This document shows, in pieces, positions 7,315-10,208 of a stretch of DNA of 10,208 nt (position 1 is the first letter of the stretch; each line of letters begins with the position of its first letter). The notes beneath the pieces are model-generated. The model was not told the origin of the DNA and did not search any database. It worked only from the letters and a program-made list of their open reading frames with translations. Made by a program: the position numbers and the translations under genes. This DNA comes from JBBRGG01 sp038240875 (GTDB taxonomy: Bacteria; Planctomycetota; Phycisphaerae; Phycisphaerales; UBA1924): NCBI GenBank assembly GCA_038240875.1, contig JBBRGG010000132.1, positions 1 to 10,208 of the forward strand, in the 5' to 3' direction.

Positions 7315-7398
7315 TCAACCTAGCTCGCTCGCGCACGCTATGCCTTTACTTACTCCGCTCAGAACCTCGTCCAGGATCTCGCCGAGAACAGAGCCCAA
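7315..7398 (-). CDS. Possible 27-residue small protein behind a strong ribosome binding site
   Basis: Just after the stop of the exported-protein gene, the minus strand carries AAAAGGAGG (7418-7410), the best Shine-Dalgarno in the window. The frame after it opens with ATT at 7401 (8 bases away) or TTG at 7398 (11 bases away) and encodes MGSVLGEILDEVLSGVSKG plus eight more residues to TGA at 7315. The peptide looks amphipathic and helical. No ATG or GTG start is suitably placed, and a second frame gives another short peptide, so this could be a chance frame or the remains of a longer gene. I do not recognise the peptide. Confidence 0.25.
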   Translation of the reverse strand: MGSVLGEILDEVLSGVSKGIACASELG

Positions 7399-7425
7399 AA
7401 TCTCGGTATCCTCCTTTTAGACAGA

Positions 7426-8133
7426 TTACCGTAAAATCCAGCGCGATTCCGCCTTGGGGATCTCGTTGCTTGCTGCTGGTTGGATTTCACCTAGTCCTAA
7501 GTGTCTTACCATCAAGGTTTTGCGAAGCAAAACTCGCTTGAGTTCGCCAGTAGCAGGGTCTTTCACGTCGATGCCACGGGTTTCGCCGCTGAAGCCAGTC
7601 GCGTACACGGTCATGTCGGCGACATTCACATCGGGAAGAACCCAAACGGCCAAGCCTTCGCGAGCATTTTCTTCGCCTTGAAGCAACGGGCCAACCACGC
7701 TGATTTGGTCTTGAATGAAGAGGCTTTGCAGCGAAGCCAAGATCGTCCGCGTCGCCTCTGCGGGCACTTCACGCCCAGCCCGAACCAGCGACCCTTCGTC
7801 TGTGGAAAGCTCAAATGATGGGGCAAATAAGAGGTCTTGACCCGTGTTATTGACGACTTTGTAAGTCATAAAGGCAAAGGACTTAACCGAACCGTCGGCG
7901 AGCGTAAGCGTCCGCGTTCGCAGCGGACCAGTGGCAACATCAAGTTGCCAACGCCGAGGCACTGGGTCGGGCTCAGGAACGACGCTGTCATCGCCAAGAG
8001 CCTTGGAGAGCAAACTGCTGGGCATCGCACCCAGCGTGCCCGCAGCGACGCACGCCGCGAGCAGGAGGGTTGGAACGCCGAGAAACGATGGAATGCTACT
8101 GCCAAAGCGAAAGCCAACTGTACCGATCGTCAT
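7426..8133 (-). CDS. Exported or membrane-anchored protein of unknown function
   Basis: This 235-residue protein belongs to no family I can name. Residues about 16-36 (SFLGVPTLLLAACVAAGTLGA) form an export signal or anchor. LLAAC could be a lipobox with Cys28, but the hydrophobic stretch continues past the Cys, so a signal peptidase I site or a membrane anchor is equally likely. The mature part looks beta-rich: RRWQLDVATGPLRTRTLTLADG, then FAFMTYKVVNNTGQDLLFAPSFELSTDEG, a stretch reminiscent of an immunoglobulin-like or DUF4352-like domain. Residues 130-170 include a predicted helix and an Arg/Glu-containing loop, and the end is basic. I chose ATG 8133 because GGAGA lies 5 bases upstream; a longer frame from 8220 would place a basic, non-signal-like stretch before the hydrophobic segment. 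The gene is divergent from the GNAT gene. The protein is probably periplasmic; its function is unknown. Confidence 0.75.
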   Translation of the reverse strand: MTIGTVGFRFGSSIPSFLGVPTLLLAACVAAGTLGAMPSSLLSKALGDDSVVPEPDPVPRRWQLDVATGPLRTRTLTLADGSVKSFAFMTYKVVNNTGQDLLFAPSFELSTDEGSLVRAGREVPAEATRTILASLQSLFIQDQISVVGPLLQGEENAREGLAVWVLPDVNVADMTVYATGFSGETRGIDVKDPATGELKRVLLRKTLMVRHLGLGEIQPAASNEIPKAESRWILR

Positions 8134-8404
8134 AGAAATCTCCGGAGAAGCCGAGCGAAACCGACTATTCTCGTGATTGCGGATCAACTGCTGTAATCGG
8201 TATTTACCCATATGTACCACTGTGTTTGCACGGGCAGGAGCATAGTGTATGGGAAGTATCTCACAGCCGCAAATCCAAGTTTGAATATTCGTGCACGCGT
8301 TTCAGGCTTCGTGCCGTGCTTGCGCCATTCTTCTCACACATCTACCCAGCTATCGTGCTACAGCAATCATGTGCTTACGCTCGCCAGGTGACTAGGCTAC
8401 AGCC

Positions 8405-9478
8405 GTGCCCGAACCCACTCCCAACAATCCCACTCACTATGCAAGCCTTGACGCGGACTTGACGCCTCTGGTGGTACGAGTTCCCAAACACTTATGGGCG
8501 GCGGCTGGTTCGCGGCTGGTTGGGCAATCTCTTGTTGATGTCGAAGTCGCCGGGCAACGCTTGGTAGACGCGGCGGACACCGTGGGGATCGACTTTGGTC
8601 TCTGCTGGGGGATTTTAGAATCAAACCCTGGTCTTTCTCCAGCCATGTCACCCAAAGTTCGTCAGGCGTGCTTGGCGGTGTTGGGCAATGGGCGAACGGC
8701 GATGTTGTTTACATCGGAGCCGCCGCGAGGTGGCGATCCGGGGGGCGCGAGCCAAGGTTTCGCGGAACGTGTTGCGTGCCTTAAGGTTACGTGCCAGGAG
8801 TTGGCTCGTGGGTTTCGTGACCGCGCGCACTTGGCGCAAGCGTTGCCCGAACCATCTGAAGCATGGGCGATTGCAGCTCTTCAAGCAGCAGGACTTACGC
8901 GCATCACGACGCTGTTATATCTAAAGCGGCTGGATACCGCTCGCGTATCTCAATTGCTGCAAAGCACACTTGTACTTGCACCTGCACATGTGTGGCCGCC
9001 GGGCATGGCGGTCCGGCGAGCCGACGAATACGGATCGAGCTTGGATAACTGCTTAATGCGTGCCTTGGAAGGGTCGTACGAATCAACATTAGATTGTCCG
9101 GAGCTGTGTGGTTTGCGCACGACAGGAGATGTGCTGGCGAGCCACAAAGCAGCAGGTGATTTTGACCCATCGTTGTGGTGGGTTCTTGAGCGCGATGGGC
9201 AGCCGGAGGGGTGCTGTTTGATGACCCCATCGAAGCAGCAGCGAACACTCGAACTTGTGTATTTGGGGTTGTCGCCTCGCGCGCGTGGGATGGGTCTTGG
9301 CGCGCGACTGCTGGGCCTTGGGATTGCGCACGCGCAGGCACACCATCGGCGGTGGCCGGTACTGTGCGCGGTGGATCAACGCAACGCGCCAGCACGTGCC
9401 CTGTACGAACGATTTGGTTTCGAGGAAACTTCGCGGCGCGAAGCAATGGTGATGGGACTGCAAGCCGCACACGCTTGA
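8405..9478 (+). CDS. GNAT-family N-acetyltransferase, probably a double-domain protein
   Basis: This 357-residue protein would transfer an acyl group from acyl-CoA to an unknown amine. The C-terminal GNAT domain (about 200-352) is clear: LELVYLGLSPRARGMGLGAR (282-301) contains the V-x-L-x-P-x-x-R-G-x-G-x-G acetyl-CoA pyrophosphate loop, and CAVDQRNAPARALYERFGFEE (321-341) is motif B with the usual Asn and Tyr. The N-terminal half (about 20-180) shows no such loop, but its AIAALQAAGLTRITTLLYLKR segment resembles the end of a GNAT fold. It is therefore probably a degenerate first domain, as in other tandem GNAT proteins. The start is GTG 8405, with TAGG about 8 bases upstream; the next in-frame Met is at residue 81. 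The gene is divergent from the unknown exported-protein gene and has no operon partner. Catalytic class is secure; the substrate is unknown. Confidence 0.85.
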   Translation: MPEPTPNNPTHYASLDADLTPLVVRVPKHLWAAAGSRLVGQSLVDVEVAGQRLVDAADTVGIDFGLCWGILESNPGLSPAMSPKVRQACLAVLGNGRTAMLFTSEPPRGGDPGGASQGFAERVACLKVTCQELARGFRDRAHLAQALPEPSEAWAIAALQAAGLTRITTLLYLKRLDTARVSQLLQSTLVLAPAHVWPPGMAVRRADEYGSSLDNCLMRALEGSYESTLDCPELCGLRTTGDVLASHKAAGDFDPSLWWVLERDGQPEGCCLMTPSKQQRTLELVYLGLSPRARGMGLGARLLGLGIAHAQAHHRRWPVLCAVDQRNAPARALYERFGFEETSRREAMVMGLQAAHA

Positions 9479-10023
9479 ACGAGCACTAATTAAATGCCTA
9501 ACTAGTTGGCCTGATGGTTGGCTTGATGGTTGGCCTGATAATTGGCATGCTCATAGGCAAACGTGATGAAACTGTCTATTTTTACCCACTATTTTACACG
9601 CTTGTGAGTGCTTGAGCCATTTACTACGCGAGCTCTGCGGCATGCATGTGGTTGCTAGCGCGCTCGCAACAGTGACCAGAAGCGTGCGCACGAACGTGCG
9701 ACCCAAAGTCAACCAAAATCTCGAATGAGTCGCGTCGATTCACGCAAGCGCTTGCATCATCGATGGTTCGCGCGCGAGCGACACGTCGCGTTTAAGCGCA
9801 ACGAAAATACACAATCTTTATCCACCATGGTGGCGTTGATAGTGGGTAAGTATTTTTCACAGCACGCAAGTGCTTGGAAGTACGGCTCGCGCGAGCGCTG
9901 GCGAGTGTTGAACTTGAACAATCGCGTTGCTCTTGCGCGTGACCAACACTATCTTCAGCCCCACGGGTTTGCGAGTTGGGCCTTCGCGTCGTAGTGCTGG
10001 TTGTTGACGGCGTTGAATATGTG
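9479..10023. other. Non-coding interval with short repeats
   Basis: No convincing gene is visible. An 89-codon frame (9725-9994, plus) lacks a Shine-Dalgarno and looks compositionally random. The interval contains four 12-bp repeats (9506-9553), an 11-bp inverted repeat (9582-9592 with 9839-9849), and the palindrome CCACCATGGTGG (9822-9833). GC-rich, purine/pyrimidine-alternating runs (GCGTGCGCACG, 9684-9694) also occur. Confidence 0.5.
9506..9553. repeat. Four imperfect 12-bp tandem repeats
   Basis: TTGGCCTGATGG, TTGGCTTGATGG, TTGGCCTGATAA and TTGGCATGCTCA lie head to tail starting 28 bases after the GNAT stop codon. The first three differ at one to three positions; the fourth has diverged more. 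They overlap a near-palindrome (GCCTAACTAGTTGGC, 9496-9510). Confidence 0.75.
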
Positions 10024-10208
10024 CTAGTTGGAGTTGGAACGGGCTGGAGTTGGCTTGGGTTTGATGCGTTGGATGGGTCGAATGCGTTGGATGGGTCGAA
10101 TGCGTTGGATTGGTCGAATGCGTTGGATTGGTCGAATGCGTTGGATTGGTCGAATGCGTTGGATAGGTCGAATGCGTTGGATAGGTCGAATGCGTTGGAT
10201 AGGTCGAA
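10024..10208 (-). CDS. Possible C-terminus of a protein with (RPIQRI)n repeats, partial
   Basis: Entering from the right edge, one minus-strand frame reads RPIQRI eight times, then KPKPTPARSNSN and TAG at 10026-10024. It covers 60 full sense codons with no interruption. In this frame the two variable positions of the underlying 18-bp repeat fall on third codon positions and are silent: CCC, CCA and CCT all encode Pro, and ATC and ATT both encode Ile. The tail is basic and proline-rich, like many disordered C-termini. The start and any domain lie outside the window. A plus-strand frame through the same DNA (NALDGS, NALDWS, NALDRS) is also open from 9943 to the edge but changes residues at both variable sites. 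The repeat could also be entirely non-coding. No family is recognised. Confidence 0.4.
   Translation of the reverse strand, partial: RPIQRIRPIQRIRPIQRIRPIQRIRPIQRIRPIQRIRPIQRIRPIQRIKPKPTPARSNSN
10063..10208. repeat. 18-bp tandem repeat, eight copies, continuing past the window
   Basis: The unit AATGCGTTGGATNGGTCG occurs eight times without spacing from 10063 to 10206, and the next copy begins at the edge. Position 13 is G in units 1-2, T in units 3-5 and A in units 6-8. Position 1 is G only in the first unit. Ordered blocks of variants are what stepwise duplication of neighbouring units would leave. The unit length is a multiple of three. Confidence 0.97.

Larger units (their letters stand above)
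7125..7425. other. Intergenic region between the exported protein gene and rpmA
   Basis: This stretch should contain the rpmA promoter. On the minus strand TTGTTT (7225-7220), 16 bases and TAAATA (7203-7198) make a weak candidate. It also holds CCCTAAA repeated nearly two and a half times (7228-7244), a palindrome GGCCTAG-ACT-CTAGGCC (7283-7299), and a possible small ORF (7315-7398, minus). No remnant of rplU is recognisable. Confidence 0.5.

Noticed and set aside
8904..9470. A 188-codon minus-strand frame opposite the GNAT gene
   Set aside because: The plus-strand frame carries complete GNAT motifs; the antisense frame has none.
9818..9826. A DnaA box and possible replication origin
   Set aside because: There is a single near-match, TTATCCACC, with no cluster of boxes, no adjacent AT-rich unwinding region and no dnaA or dnaN.
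9725..9994. An 89-codon plus-strand frame after the GNAT gene
   Set aside because: It has no Shine-Dalgarno, an irregular basic composition and no recognisable motif, and it lies in repeat-rich DNA.
10063..10208. A CRISPR array
   Set aside because: The 18-bp units are directly adjacent with no spacers, so this is a minisatellite.
9994..10208. A plus-strand partial gene encoding (NALDxS)n
   Set aside because: It is open to the edge but has no good ribosome binding site, and both variable repeat positions would change amino acids; the minus frame is preferred, though not proven.

Overview
The window reads as Gram-negative bacterial DNA, about mid-50s percent GC by eye. It carries an outer-membrane efflux lipoprotein, a periplasmic adaptor and a bL27 ribosomal protein gene. 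The style of the genes and the uncharacterised exported protein suggest Planctomycetota (Phycisphaerae-like), but this lineage call is an impression, not a demonstration.

Layout. (1) Positions 1-440, minus strand: a decayed class I SAM-dependent methyltransferase whose frame is broken at three or more places and which has lost codons after its SAM-binding motif. (2) Positions 618-6309, plus strand: an efflux cassette of a TetR/AcrR regulator, an FtsX-type ABC permease, a MacB/LolD-type ATPase, a HlyD-type adaptor and a NodT-type outer-membrane channel. It ends at an intrinsic terminator (6349-6371). The regulator stop and the permease start overlap (ATGA). The permease is broken near its 5' end by a 2-bp deletion and a Trp-to-TGA nonsense change, while the rest of its frame is intact. 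(3) Positions 6310-6839: a gene-free stretch with two hairpin/T-tract structures, an AT-rich island, a 15-bp direct repeat, and the rpmA terminator facing the other way. (4) Positions 6840-7124, minus: rpmA (bL27), with no rplU next to it. (5) Positions 7315-7398, minus: a possible 27-residue ORF behind an ideal Shine-Dalgarno. (6) Positions 7426-8133, minus: an exported protein of unknown function. (7) Positions 8405-9478, plus: a 357-residue GNAT acetyltransferase with an apparently degenerate first half. (8) Positions 9479-10023: non-coding DNA with 12-bp repeats and a distant inverted repeat. (9) Positions 10024-10208: eight copies of an 18-bp tandem repeat that run off the window. On the minus strand they read as a (RPIQRI)n repeat followed by a Lys/Pro/Ser/Asn-rich C-terminus and a stop, and both variable positions are silent in that frame.

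How the genes work together. The regulator presumably represses the cassette. The permease and ATPase would form the inner-membrane motor, the adaptor would span the periplasm, and the lipoprotein channel would cross the outer membrane. As written, the permease cannot be made full length, so the pump is either newly inactivated or the sequence carries errors there. The substrate cannot be read from the sequence.
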